Below are positions 27,122-34,087 of a DNA stretch of 64,000 bases, piece by piece. The translations under genes and the position numbers were made by a program. The first letter of the stretch is position 1, and each line of letters starts with the position of its first letter. Origin of the DNA: Pyrinomonas sp040289685 (GTDB lineage Bacteria > Acidobacteriota > Blastocatellia > Pyrinomonadales > Pyrinomonadaceae); the NCBI RefSeq assembly GCF_040289685.1, contig NZ_PSLQ01000007.1, forward strand, positions 13,022 through 77,021, written 5' to 3'. Under the pieces are notes generated by a model that had not been told where the DNA came from, made no database searches, and saw only the letters and a program-made list of their open reading frames with translations.

Positions 27122-27832
27122 ATGATTAATCGAAGACCTAAACGACGTTTTTATACAATCCTTATAATCATCGCTTTTGCAGCCTTGACTGGGGCTGTTT
27201 TAGCAACTAACGGGCAAAACTCGCAGGCTAAGTTGCCGCGTGGCAAGTGGACATTAACCGCCGGTCCATCTTCTAGCTCAACAACTGGGTCTTCCCCGGT
27301 TCAGATATACAGCGTAACGACAGATGCGGACAAGGGTTTGACCGTTGCTAAAGTTACACTCTTAAATAAGGGTTCTAAAGATATCATTGCGGTGAGATTA
27401 CATTGGGAGTTAACCGATACTAAAAATCCAGAGAGTGTCCTGCTGCAAGGTGATACTGATCTGGTCGGCATTTGGTTGACGGCAGGAAAAGGAAGTGAGT
27501 TGAACTATCCGATAGTCTCGTTCGCAAAAGTACACGAGCCCTTATTAAAGGGTGGGGAACTAAACGGAAATTACAGGATAGAAGTTTCCGTTGGCGAGGT
27601 TAAGTACGCAGATGAGTCAGCCTGGGTGGGAGGGAAATCAAATTTAGCCTTGCGTAATCATCGCCTAGATGAGGAATCAGGATGCGCCAATCAGGGTTGT
27701 ATCTACAATACCGAGGTTGAAAGTTTTCAGTGCAGCTCATATAAAAAGGGATTCTTCTGTAGCGTCACAAATAACGGAAGGTCTTGCACTGAGACAGTGT
27801 GTTCAGCAGCTCCGCCAATGCTTGATCAGTAA
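27122..27832 (+). CDS. Secreted or membrane-anchored protein of unknown function
   Basis: 236 residues. A basic start and a hydrophobic segment (FYTILIIIAFAALTGAVLA, about residues 10-28) form a signal peptide or anchor. The rest is predicted beta-rich (VTTDADKGLTVAKVTLLNKGS, VRLHWELTDTKNPES), possibly an Ig-like fold, with six cysteines in the last 45 residues that may form disulfides. I chose ATG 27122 because aggag (27109-27113) is eight bases upstream; ATG 27116 is too close. The gene is AT-rich compared with the core genome, intact among pseudogenes, and is followed by an attC-like site, so it may be an integron cassette gene. No family is recognised. Confidence 0.65.
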   Translation: MINRRPKRRFYTILIIIAFAALTGAVLATNGQNSQAKLPRGKWTLTAGPSSSSTTGSSPVQIYSVTTDADKGLTVAKVTLLNKGSKDIIAVRLHWELTDTKNPESVLLQGDTDLVGIWLTAGKGSELNYPIVSFAKVHEPLLKGGELNGNYRIEVSVGEVKYADESAWVGGKSNLALRNHRLDEESGCANQGCIYNTEVESFQCSSYKKGFFCSVTNNGRSCTETVCSAAPPMLDQ

Positions 27833-27935
27833 CATCAACAAACAATTCAGTTGCGCGCTAAAAAGGATCGCCGTGGGTCATAAACTTGCGGCCATTCTTC
27901 ATATCTTCATAAAAGCATCTTCTACTGACGGCGTT

Positions 27936-28049
27936 GCCCAACAAGTCGTTTCACCCGACCAGCGCCAGCTTGCTTCTCATCATCGTTGTGCGGTCTCTTT
28001 GATGTTGTCTTTGGCGTGGCGCGGGCGGGCGAATGCCAGCGCGTTAGGT
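27936..28049 (+). repeat. Candidate integron attC recombination site
   Basis: The outer boxes fit the attC consensus: GCCCAAC (RYYYAAC) at 27936-27942 and GTTAGGT (GTTRRRY) at 28043-28049. Inside, the arm cgtttcacccgacc pairs imperfectly with gggcgggcgaatgcc, and gcgcca (27962-27967) pairs exactly with tggcgc (28017-28022), giving one long interrupted stem. Length 114 bp is within the known attC range. It sits between an AT-rich orphan gene and a DHFR-like gene, where a cassette boundary would be expected. No integron integrase is in the window. Confidence 0.5.
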
Positions 28050-28082
28050 GGCAAGAGCTGCAACACGGAGGTACTCGCCTTT

Positions 28083-28515
28083 ATGAAGACACAATACTAT
28101 ACAGCGACGAGTCTCGACGGATTCATCGCCACCGAAGATGACTCTTTGGACTGGCTGTTCCCGCTGGGCGATGCGAACGACACGAGCTATCCGGCTTTCA
28201 TCGCTGAGGTCGGTGCATTGGCGATGGGTTCAGCAACCTACGAGTGGATCCTGCGTTATGCTGACAAGGTGGCCGCCGAAATGGGATCGCCATGGCCTTA
28301 CGCCCAGCTAGCTTGGATCTTCTCCAGCCGAGTGCTTCCATCGATTGAAGGGGCGAACACGCGCTTCGTCAAGGTGATATGCGGCCTGTTCACGCTGAAA
28401 TGAGCAAAGCGGCGGGCTCGAAGAACATCTGGATTGTGGGCGGGGAGACCTTGCCAGTCAGTTCTACGACGCCGGTCTGCTAGACGAGGTCATTGTCCAG
28501 GTAGGTTCAGTCACT
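28083..28515 (+). pseudogene. Dihydrofolate-reductase-family (RibD C-terminal-like) gene, frameshifted
   Basis: ATG 28083 opens the typical start of YyaP/RibD_C-type reductases (TATSLDGFIATEDDSLDWL) and continues through MGSATYEWIL and WIFSSRVLP. Near 28370 the frame breaks; the expected continuation (RPVHAEMSKAAGSKNIWIVGG, then QFYDAGLLDEVIVQVG) is readable only in other frames. The 3' end is cut where an IS5-like end begins. Relatives bind NADPH, but most have no proven substrate. The start lies 33 bp after the attC-like site, as in a cassette. Confidence 0.7.
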
Positions 28516-28517
28516 CT

Positions 28518-28750
28518 AGAGCCTGTTATGAACTTTCGGATTTGGTAATTTGGGTGGATGAGCCGAAAACCATATCCGAGTGATGTCAGTGACGAGGAAT
28601 GGGCGTTTGTTGCCCCTTACTTGACCTTGATGACGGAAGATGCGCCGCAGCGAGTTTATTCTCTGCGTGAAGTCTTTAATAGCTTGCGCTGGCTGGTGAG
28701 AGCCGGGGCGACTACTGAACAGCTATCGTGCGGTAGAAGTACGAAGTGAG
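28518..28750 (+). pseudogene. IS5-family transposase, N-terminal fragment
   Basis: MSRKPYPSDVSDEEWAFV followed by VYSLREVFNSLRWLVRAGA is the start of an IS5-family transposase. The frame ends after 63 codons, where typical transposases of the group are several times longer. The preceding sequence gagcctgttatgaac (about 28519) looks like the left terminal repeat. The right end and the DDE core are absent, so the fragment is dead. Confidence 0.65.
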
Positions 28751-29206
28751 CGCCCGCGACTATCCGATGGACGATGGGCACACGAAGATCGGTGATGTTC
28801 TTGGGGATGAGCAAGAGACTTGGCCGCTGGTGATCGAGAAAGCCTATGCCAAGTTAAAGGGGGGCTATGACAAGATCAACGACGGCGGGAGTTCAGGCGA
28901 AGCGTTGGAGGCTCTTTAGGCGGCGACGCGGTGGCGAAGAGTCCGGCAAACTACGACTTCGCGACTCTGGAGCGAGCGGTGCTGAGCGGTCCGGTTGTAG
29001 TTGGGACGGGTAGCTAAGAGGAGAGGTTGAAACAGGGAAGCATGCGTATGTAGTCGGTGGAGTGTATGAGATCGAAGGGAGGATGTTCATCGAGATGTAT
29101 AATCCTTGTGGGCCGTGTAGAGACTGCCAGTCGGAGAAAGTGCCATACGAGAAGCTCAAAGAGCTGTTCGAGGTGTTTTGGGTTGGACCGAGGATACTGG
29201 GGCAAT
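28751..29206 (+). pseudogene. Calpain-like (C2) cysteine protease, C-terminal fragment
   Basis: Three frames are needed. First: WPLVIEKAYAKLKGGYDKIN with SSGEALEAL, the run that follows the catalytic Cys region in calpain-like proteases; second: YDFATLERAVLSGPVVVGT; third: KHAYVVGGVYEIEG with the expected catalytic His and EMYNPCGP with the Asn, ending at TGA 29206. The part with the catalytic Cys is missing, replaced by the IS5 fragment. The assignment rests on the order and spacing of these motifs. Confidence 0.5.
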
Positions 29207-29280
29207 GAAGGAGGGGCAAAAATGCGCGGCCTAGTGACTGCGTTTTTGCTCAGACCTGATTCGCGGCGATTACGGATGTT

Positions 29281-29811
29281 CTAGCGACGCTCGGATTGGA
29301 CATGCAAACGCATCTTCGGTCCGCGGACTTCTGGATGCCAAAGGTAACGCGCAAGCTCGCACCTGCCGCGCACGTCGAACTCAACGCCTTCCGCTTCAAG
29401 TAGGCGTTGCTGCTTGTCAGGGGGCAACATGATGCGCGTTGTTGAACACATCCCTTGCGCGTTGATGACGCGATGCCACGGAATCGCGTCGTCCGCCGCA
29501 TGCATGACGAAGCCGACCGTGCGCGCCGTGTAACCTTCGCCCAAAAGCGCAGCGATCTGTCCGTAGGTCATAACGCGCCCCGCCGGAATACGCCGCACGA
29601 TCTCGAAGACTCGTCGGCGATATGCGGATTCCGCATTGCGTTCAGTGTTTTCGGTGGATTGACCGGCGCGCCTGCTTTGCGCGGGCAATGGATAGCCCGC
29701 GCCACGATGAACTCTCTCGCCGCGTCGTCGAAACGGCTTTGCGGACGAATCTCGCTCGTGGCTGGAGACCTTCTGCCCTAGACGCTTTTTCGCTCCCTTT
29801 TTGCCGGACAT
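29281..29811 (-). CDS. Alkyltransferase-like protein (ATL, O6-alkylguanine recognition)
   Basis: 176 residues; the last 110 form the MGMT/Ogt DNA-binding domain (VFEIVRRIPAGRVMTYGQIAALLG, TARTVGFVMHAA). The active-site PCHR motif reads PWHRVI: Trp replaces the methyl-accepting cysteine. Such alkyltransferase-like proteins cannot repair the base themselves; they bind O6-alkylguanine and hand it to nucleotide excision repair. The first 65 residues are basic and poorly conserved, so the true start may be later than 29811. It stands alone beside the accessory region. Confidence 0.8.
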   Translation of the reverse strand: MSGKKGAKKRLGQKVSSHERDSSAKPFRRRGERVHRGAGYPLPAQSRRAGQSTENTERNAESAYRRRVFEIVRRIPAGRVMTYGQIAALLGEGYTARTVGFVMHAADDAIPWHRVINAQGMCSTTRIMLPPDKQQRLLEAEGVEFDVRGRCELARYLWHPEVRGPKMRLHVQSERR

Positions 29812-29945
29812 ATCCGTTTGACGCAGTTCGCTGAACTTGCTAGGGACTAAACTTTGCGCGACGATAGGTCGAGGAGGATTCGCATCGCTGTTCGCCGATG
29901 CCTGCTGGCGATGACCAACACATATTCGACTTCAGAGTCGAGCTG

Positions 29946-30593
29946 TCACTTCGGGCCGTCCGATTCGATGAGCACAACGCGGGCTGGCGCGCCGTCGCCA
30001 GCGCCGCCTGCGATACGTAGCGGCAAGCAGATCAGATCGTATGTGCCGGGAGCAACCGCTGAAAGGTCGAGTCCTTCGACGATGACCACGCCGTTTGCGA
30101 GCAGCGTGAGATGCGTCGAAAAATCTCCTGCGCCGTATCGTTCGACCGACAGATAATCGATGCCAACCAAACGCACGCCCCGCTGGACCAGCACGCGGGC
30201 CGCTTCGGACGAAAGGTAGACGTAATCGGTTCGGAAGCTCCCGACGCTTTGCGTCCAAAGCGATGAGTTGCGCGTTTTAAAGAGCACGCGAACGCTTTCG
30301 CCGATCTCCGTCAAATGTTCTGGCAAAACCGCCTGCGCATCTGCGGGGATTTCGATGACGCGCGCGCAACCGATCATCGCTTCCAACGAAAGAGCGCAGA
30401 CCCCGGCTCCGCCAGCGATGAAATGGGCCGGCGCATCGACGTGTGTTCCCGTATGCGCGCCGAAGCGAAGCGCGGTGACGTTGGCCACGTCGCCGCGATC
30501 AATCGAAGCGTGCGCTTCGATCTGTATCGCTGGATCGCCCGGATAGATAGGCGTTCGCTGATCTATCGGAAGGCTTATGTCGTAAATGCGCAT
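29946..30593 (-). CDS. Cyclase-family metal-dependent hydrolase (KynB-like)
   Basis: 215 residues of the cyclase/kynurenine formamidase superfamily. The zinc-binding signature is complete (HTGTHVDAPAHF, about residues 38-49), with the conserved GIDYLSVE and VIVEGLDLS segments. Members hydrolyse N-formylkynurenine or related amides; no other tryptophan-catabolism gene is here, so the substrate is open. I start at ATG 30593 (MRIYDISLPID), the usual start of the family; the frame is open 14 codons upstream. It is divergent from mqnA. Confidence 0.82.
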   Translation of the reverse strand: MRIYDISLPIDQRTPIYPGDPAIQIEAHASIDRGDVANVTALRFGAHTGTHVDAPAHFIAGGAGVCALSLEAMIGCARVIEIPADAQAVLPEHLTEIGESVRVLFKTRNSSLWTQSVGSFRTDYVYLSSEAARVLVQRGVRLVGIDYLSVERYGAGDFSTHLTLLANGVVIVEGLDLSAVAPGTYDLICLPLRIAGGAGDGAPARVVLIESDGPK

Positions 30594-30820
30594 CTGGACA
30601 GTGGTTAATCTAGCCGTTGAGACTTGCGGTGTCAATCAGAGATGGTATGGGCTTTTTATGACCAGAAGCCGTTCAACCGTCGTCGCTCGCGGTTGCAAGA
30701 TGCATCCCATGATAAGCTAGAGCGCGATGGCGGCGAGCGGGGAGATGAGAAGACCGGGCGGCATCTTTGCTGCCGCGTTCCGGCATTGCGGCGGAGTAGC
30801 GTCTGAAGTAGCATCATCTT

Positions 30821-31642
30821 TTGGTGGAAGGGCGCGACATCGTTCAGGGTCGGCTGCGCATCGCCGCTTCGAGCTATCTCAACTCGGCGCCGCTCATCTG
30901 GAGCTTTCGACGCGGCTCGTTGCGCGAGCGCGTGCGTTTGTGGACCGATGCGGCTCCAGCGCGTTGCGCCGAGATGCTGGCACGCGGCGACGTGGAGGTC
31001 GCTTTGGTGCCCGTCATCGAGTACCTGCGAATTTCCGATACGCGACTCATCCCCGGCGTCTGCGTCGGCGCACAAGAGCGCGTGCGTAGCGTCGTCATCG
31101 CAACGCGCGGTATGGCGTTGGATGAGGTGCACACGGTGGCACTCGATCGCTCTTCGCGCACTTCAGCGGCGCTGGTGCAAATCATCTTCCGCGAGTTCAT
31201 CGGGCGCGAACCGCGGTTCGTCCCAGCAGCTCCGGACATCGAAGGAATGCTTTGCGAGCATGACGCAGCGTTGCTCATTGGCGATCCGGCGATGAGCTTC
31301 GAGCGGCGCGGGCGGCGCGTCTACGATCTGGCTGCGGTTTGGCGCGAACGGACCGGACTCGGCTTCGTCTTTGCGATGTGGATGACGCGCTATGGGACGA
31401 GCGTTCGCGGGCAAGACTTCGTCCTCGCGCGCGATGAGGGCTTGGCGCACCTTGATGAGATCATCGCCGAATACCTTCCGCGCCTGTCTTTGCCAGAGGA
31501 TGAATTGCGCGAGTACTTGCTGCAAAACATCAGCTTCGCTCTTGATGAGAGGATGCGCGCTGGACTTGAACTATTCTTTCATCTAGCGTACAAGCATGGT
31601 CTGGCTCCTATAAAACGCCCGCTGCTATTCAACGAAGATTGA
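30821..31642 (+). CDS. mqnA: Chorismate dehydratase MqnA (futalosine menaquinone pathway)
   Basis: 273 residues; a periplasmic-binding-protein-like fold that converts chorismate to 3-enolpyruvylbenzoate, the first step of the futalosine route to menaquinone. Visible family marks are IAASSYLNSAPL near the N-terminus, LVPVIEYLRI, VALDRSSRTSAAL and LLIGDPAM. The start is TTG 30821 or the GTG three bases later; neither has a strong ribosome site. The stop overlaps the region of the histidine-kinase start, and mqnC follows that kinase, so the three genes may form an operon, though mqnC also has its own promoter. Confidence 0.88.
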   Translation: MVEGRDIVQGRLRIAASSYLNSAPLIWSFRRGSLRERVRLWTDAAPARCAEMLARGDVEVALVPVIEYLRISDTRLIPGVCVGAQERVRSVVIATRGMALDEVHTVALDRSSRTSAALVQIIFREFIGREPRFVPAAPDIEGMLCEHDAALLIGDPAMSFERRGRRVYDLAAVWRERTGLGFVFAMWMTRYGTSVRGQDFVLARDEGLAHLDEIIAEYLPRLSLPEDELREYLLQNISFALDERMRAGLELFFHLAYKHGLAPIKRPLLFNED

Positions 31643-31656
31643 CGCGCGAAGGATCC

Positions 31657-32748
31657 ATGGAGTTTTGGACTGAATCGTTAACTGAACTCGACGCCATAGA
31701 TTTCGCCACGCTCGATCTTTTGCCCTACGGCATCATCGTCGTGGACCGCGAAGGAAAGATCCTCTACTACAACGCGCGCGAAGAACAGATCGCTGGACGG
31801 CGCAAGGAGAGCGTTATCGGGCGGAACTTCTTCACCGAAGTGGCCCCCTGCACGCAAGTGCGCGATTTCTACGGGCGGTTTCAAGACGCGATGAGCCGTC
31901 CCGGTTGGACCGTTAACTTTCAATTCCGTTTCCCGTTCCCCAATAACCCGCGCGAAGTCGAGATCGCGCTCACCAGTTTCGAGAACAAAGGCGATCGCCT
32001 CTGTCTGATCTCGGTCAATGACGTGACGGAACAGAAGGCGCTGCGTGAACGCTTGATTCGCGCCGAACACTTGCGCGAACTGGGCGAGGTCGCAGCCGGC
32101 GTCGCGCACAACTTCGGCAACCTGCTGATGGTCATTCGCGGCAATGCCGAGGTGATGCTCGAGATGACGGAGGATGAAGCTTTGCGCCGACGCATCGAAA
32201 AGATCATCAAGGCGAGCGACGATGGGGCTAAACTGGTCCAGCGAATACGCGATAGCGCGCGCCACAAACCCGAAGGGACCGAGCGCGCCGAGATCGACCT
32301 AAACGACGTGATCCGCGATTCGGTCGCGTGGATGGAAGATTACATCTACGAAGCGCGCCGCGAGCGCCGCGCCGTGATCGAAACGGAGTCGGATCTAGGG
32401 TCGAATCTGCCGCGCGTGCGCGCGAGCGCGACCGAGATGCGTGAGGTCTTCGTCAACCTGTTGCGCAACGCCGTCGATGCCATTCGCGGCGAAGGCCGCA
32501 TCACGGTAAAAAGTTCGGCGGAAGATGGGCGCGTCGTGGTGGAAGTGAGCGACACCGGCTGCGGGATGAGTCCCGACGTGATGGCGAAGATCTTCCATCC
32601 GCTCTTTACGACCAAAGGCGAACGCGGGACCGGATTGGGCTTGACGACCTGCTACGCCATCGTCCGACGACACGGCGGCGACATCCGCGTGCGCAGCGAG
32701 GAGGGCAAGGGAACGACCTTCACAGTCAGCTTGCCCGCGGCAGAGTAG
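31657..32748 (+). CDS. Histidine kinase with photoactive-yellow-protein-like PAS domain
   Basis: 363 residues, soluble. The PAS domain (about 15-125) matches photoactive yellow protein without gaps over its chromophore pocket: Tyr38, Glu42, Arg48 and Cys65 correspond to PYP Tyr42, Glu46, Arg52 and Cys69, with the segment RNFFTEVAPCT almost as in PYP; Thr50 of PYP is Ala46 here. The kinase half has an H-box of the form GVAHNFGNLL, N-box NLLRNAVDAI, DTGCGM and GTGLGLTTC. Light sensing needs a p-coumaroyl group on Cys65, whose synthesis is not shown here; a redox or ligand role is an alternative. I start at ATG 31657; an in-frame TTG at 31639 overlaps the mqnA stop. No response regulator is adjacent. 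Confidence 0.82.
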   Translation: MEFWTESLTELDAIDFATLDLLPYGIIVVDREGKILYYNAREEQIAGRRKESVIGRNFFTEVAPCTQVRDFYGRFQDAMSRPGWTVNFQFRFPFPNNPREVEIALTSFENKGDRLCLISVNDVTEQKALRERLIRAEHLRELGEVAAGVAHNFGNLLMVIRGNAEVMLEMTEDEALRRRIEKIIKASDDGAKLVQRIRDSARHKPEGTERAEIDLNDVIRDSVAWMEDYIYEARRERRAVIETESDLGSNLPRVRASATEMREVFVNLLRNAVDAIRGEGRITVKSSAEDGRVVVEVSDTGCGMSPDVMAKIFHPLFTTKGERGTGLGLTTCYAIVRRHGGDIRVRSEEGKGTTFTVSLPAAE

Positions 32749-32829
32749 CAATAGAGCTGCTCTTTGCGCACATTCGGGTGCTCGGTGTCCGAGCGCATGT
32801 CGGCGGCATCCTCGGCCCATCTGGTAGAG

Positions 32830-32858
32830 AGACTTCAGCCCGTGCGCCAAGGTATAAT
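32830..32858 (+). promoter_or_regulatory. Candidate sigma-70 promoter for mqnC
   Basis: A perfect -10 TATAAT at 32853-32858. The hexamer 17 bp upstream (agactt, 32830-32835) is a poor -35. The predicted start near 32865 gives a leader of about 50 bases before mqnC. Confidence 0.45.
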
Positions 32859-32913
32859 CGTTTTCCGAACTGAGGGGATTGGAAGGAGAAAGAATCCGTT
32901 TTTGGAAGAGCTG

Positions 32914-34053
32914 ATGATGGAGATGAGTAAAGATATTCGACCGATCCTTGACCGAGCGTTGGCGGGCGAGCGTTTGACGGCGGATGATTGCGCGGCGTTG
33001 CTCGCCTCGGATGATTTCTTGAGCATCGGGGTTGCCGCCGATCAAATGCGGATGCGTTTGCATCCGGACGGAATCGTCACGTACATCATCGACCGCAACA
33101 TCAACTACACCAACGTCTGCAACGTTGTCTGCACTTTCTGCGCGTTCTACCGTCGCCCCGGAGCGAAGGACGCCTACGTGCTGTCGCTTGACGAGGTCTG
33201 CCGCAAGATCGACGAGACGATCGCTGCAGGCGGGACCGGCATCCTGATGCAGGGCGGACTGCATCCTGATTTCGGCATCGAGTGGTATGAAGAACTGTTG
33301 CGCGAACTCCACGGGCGTTACCCGCAGTTGCAGTTGCATTGTTTCTCGCCGCCGGAGATCCACAACATCCACTTGATTTCGAAACTGTCTTACGAAGAGG
33401 TCCTCGCGCGATTGAAAGGGGCCGGACTGTACAGTTTGCCGGGCGGCGGCGCCGAGATCCTCGATGACGAGGTGCGGCGACGGATTTCAACCAAATGCAC
33501 GACCGCACAGTGGTTGGATGTGATGCGTGCCGCACACCGCGTCGGGTTGCGGTCAACAGCGACCATGATGTTCGGCATTGGCGACCGTCTTGAGCATCGC
33601 GTGCGCCACTTGCAGCGCATCCGCGACCTGCAAGACGAGACGGGCGGTTTTACGGCCTTCATTCCGTGGACCTTTCAGCGGGAGAACACCGCGCTTGGCC
33701 GCCGTATCAAAGAGGAACCGACCGGCGTCGATTACTTGAAGATGCTCGCCGTCTCACGCCTTTTCCTTGACAACATCGAGAACATTCAAGTTTCGTGGTT
33801 GACGCAAGGATTGCGGCTCGGCCAAGTGGCGCTCCGTTTCGGAGCCAACGATATGGGATCGGTGATGATCGAAGAGAACGTCATCTCGGCGGCGGGCGCG
33901 CATTTTCGGGCTGATGAAGCGACGTTGCGTCGCTTGATCGAAAACGCCGGCTTCACTCCACAGCAACGCGACATCTTGTATCGCCACGTGCATCGTCGTC
34001 CGGGCGAACCGGCATTACAGAACGAGATGCCGGCGACCACGGTCGCGGGCTGA
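32914..34053 (+). CDS. mqnC: Cyclic dehypoxanthinyl futalosine synthase MqnC (radical SAM)
   Basis: 379 residues; radical SAM enzyme that cyclises dehypoxanthinyl futalosine in menaquinone synthesis. The cluster-binding CxxxCxxC is CNVVCTFC in the setting INYTNVCNVVCTFCAFYRRP, typical of MqnC; further family marks are ILMQGGLHPDF and SLPGGGAEIL. ATG 32914 follows ggaag at a suitable distance; two further in-frame ATGs lie within three codons. With mqnA 1.3 kb upstream it shows that this organism uses the futalosine route; mqnB, mqnD and mqnE are not in the window. CofH is the closest alternative family, but F420 genes are absent here. Confidence 0.88.
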   Translation: MMEMSKDIRPILDRALAGERLTADDCAALLASDDFLSIGVAADQMRMRLHPDGIVTYIIDRNINYTNVCNVVCTFCAFYRRPGAKDAYVLSLDEVCRKIDETIAAGGTGILMQGGLHPDFGIEWYEELLRELHGRYPQLQLHCFSPPEIHNIHLISKLSYEEVLARLKGAGLYSLPGGGAEILDDEVRRRISTKCTTAQWLDVMRAAHRVGLRSTATMMFGIGDRLEHRVRHLQRIRDLQDETGGFTAFIPWTFQRENTALGRRIKEEPTGVDYLKMLAVSRLFLDNIENIQVSWLTQGLRLGQVALRFGANDMGSVMIEENVISAAGAHFRADEATLRRLIENAGFTPQQRDILYRHVHRRPGEPALQNEMPATTVAG

Positions 34054-34087
34054 AGACGAAGGCTGCTCATCAGGTGACGAGCGACCG

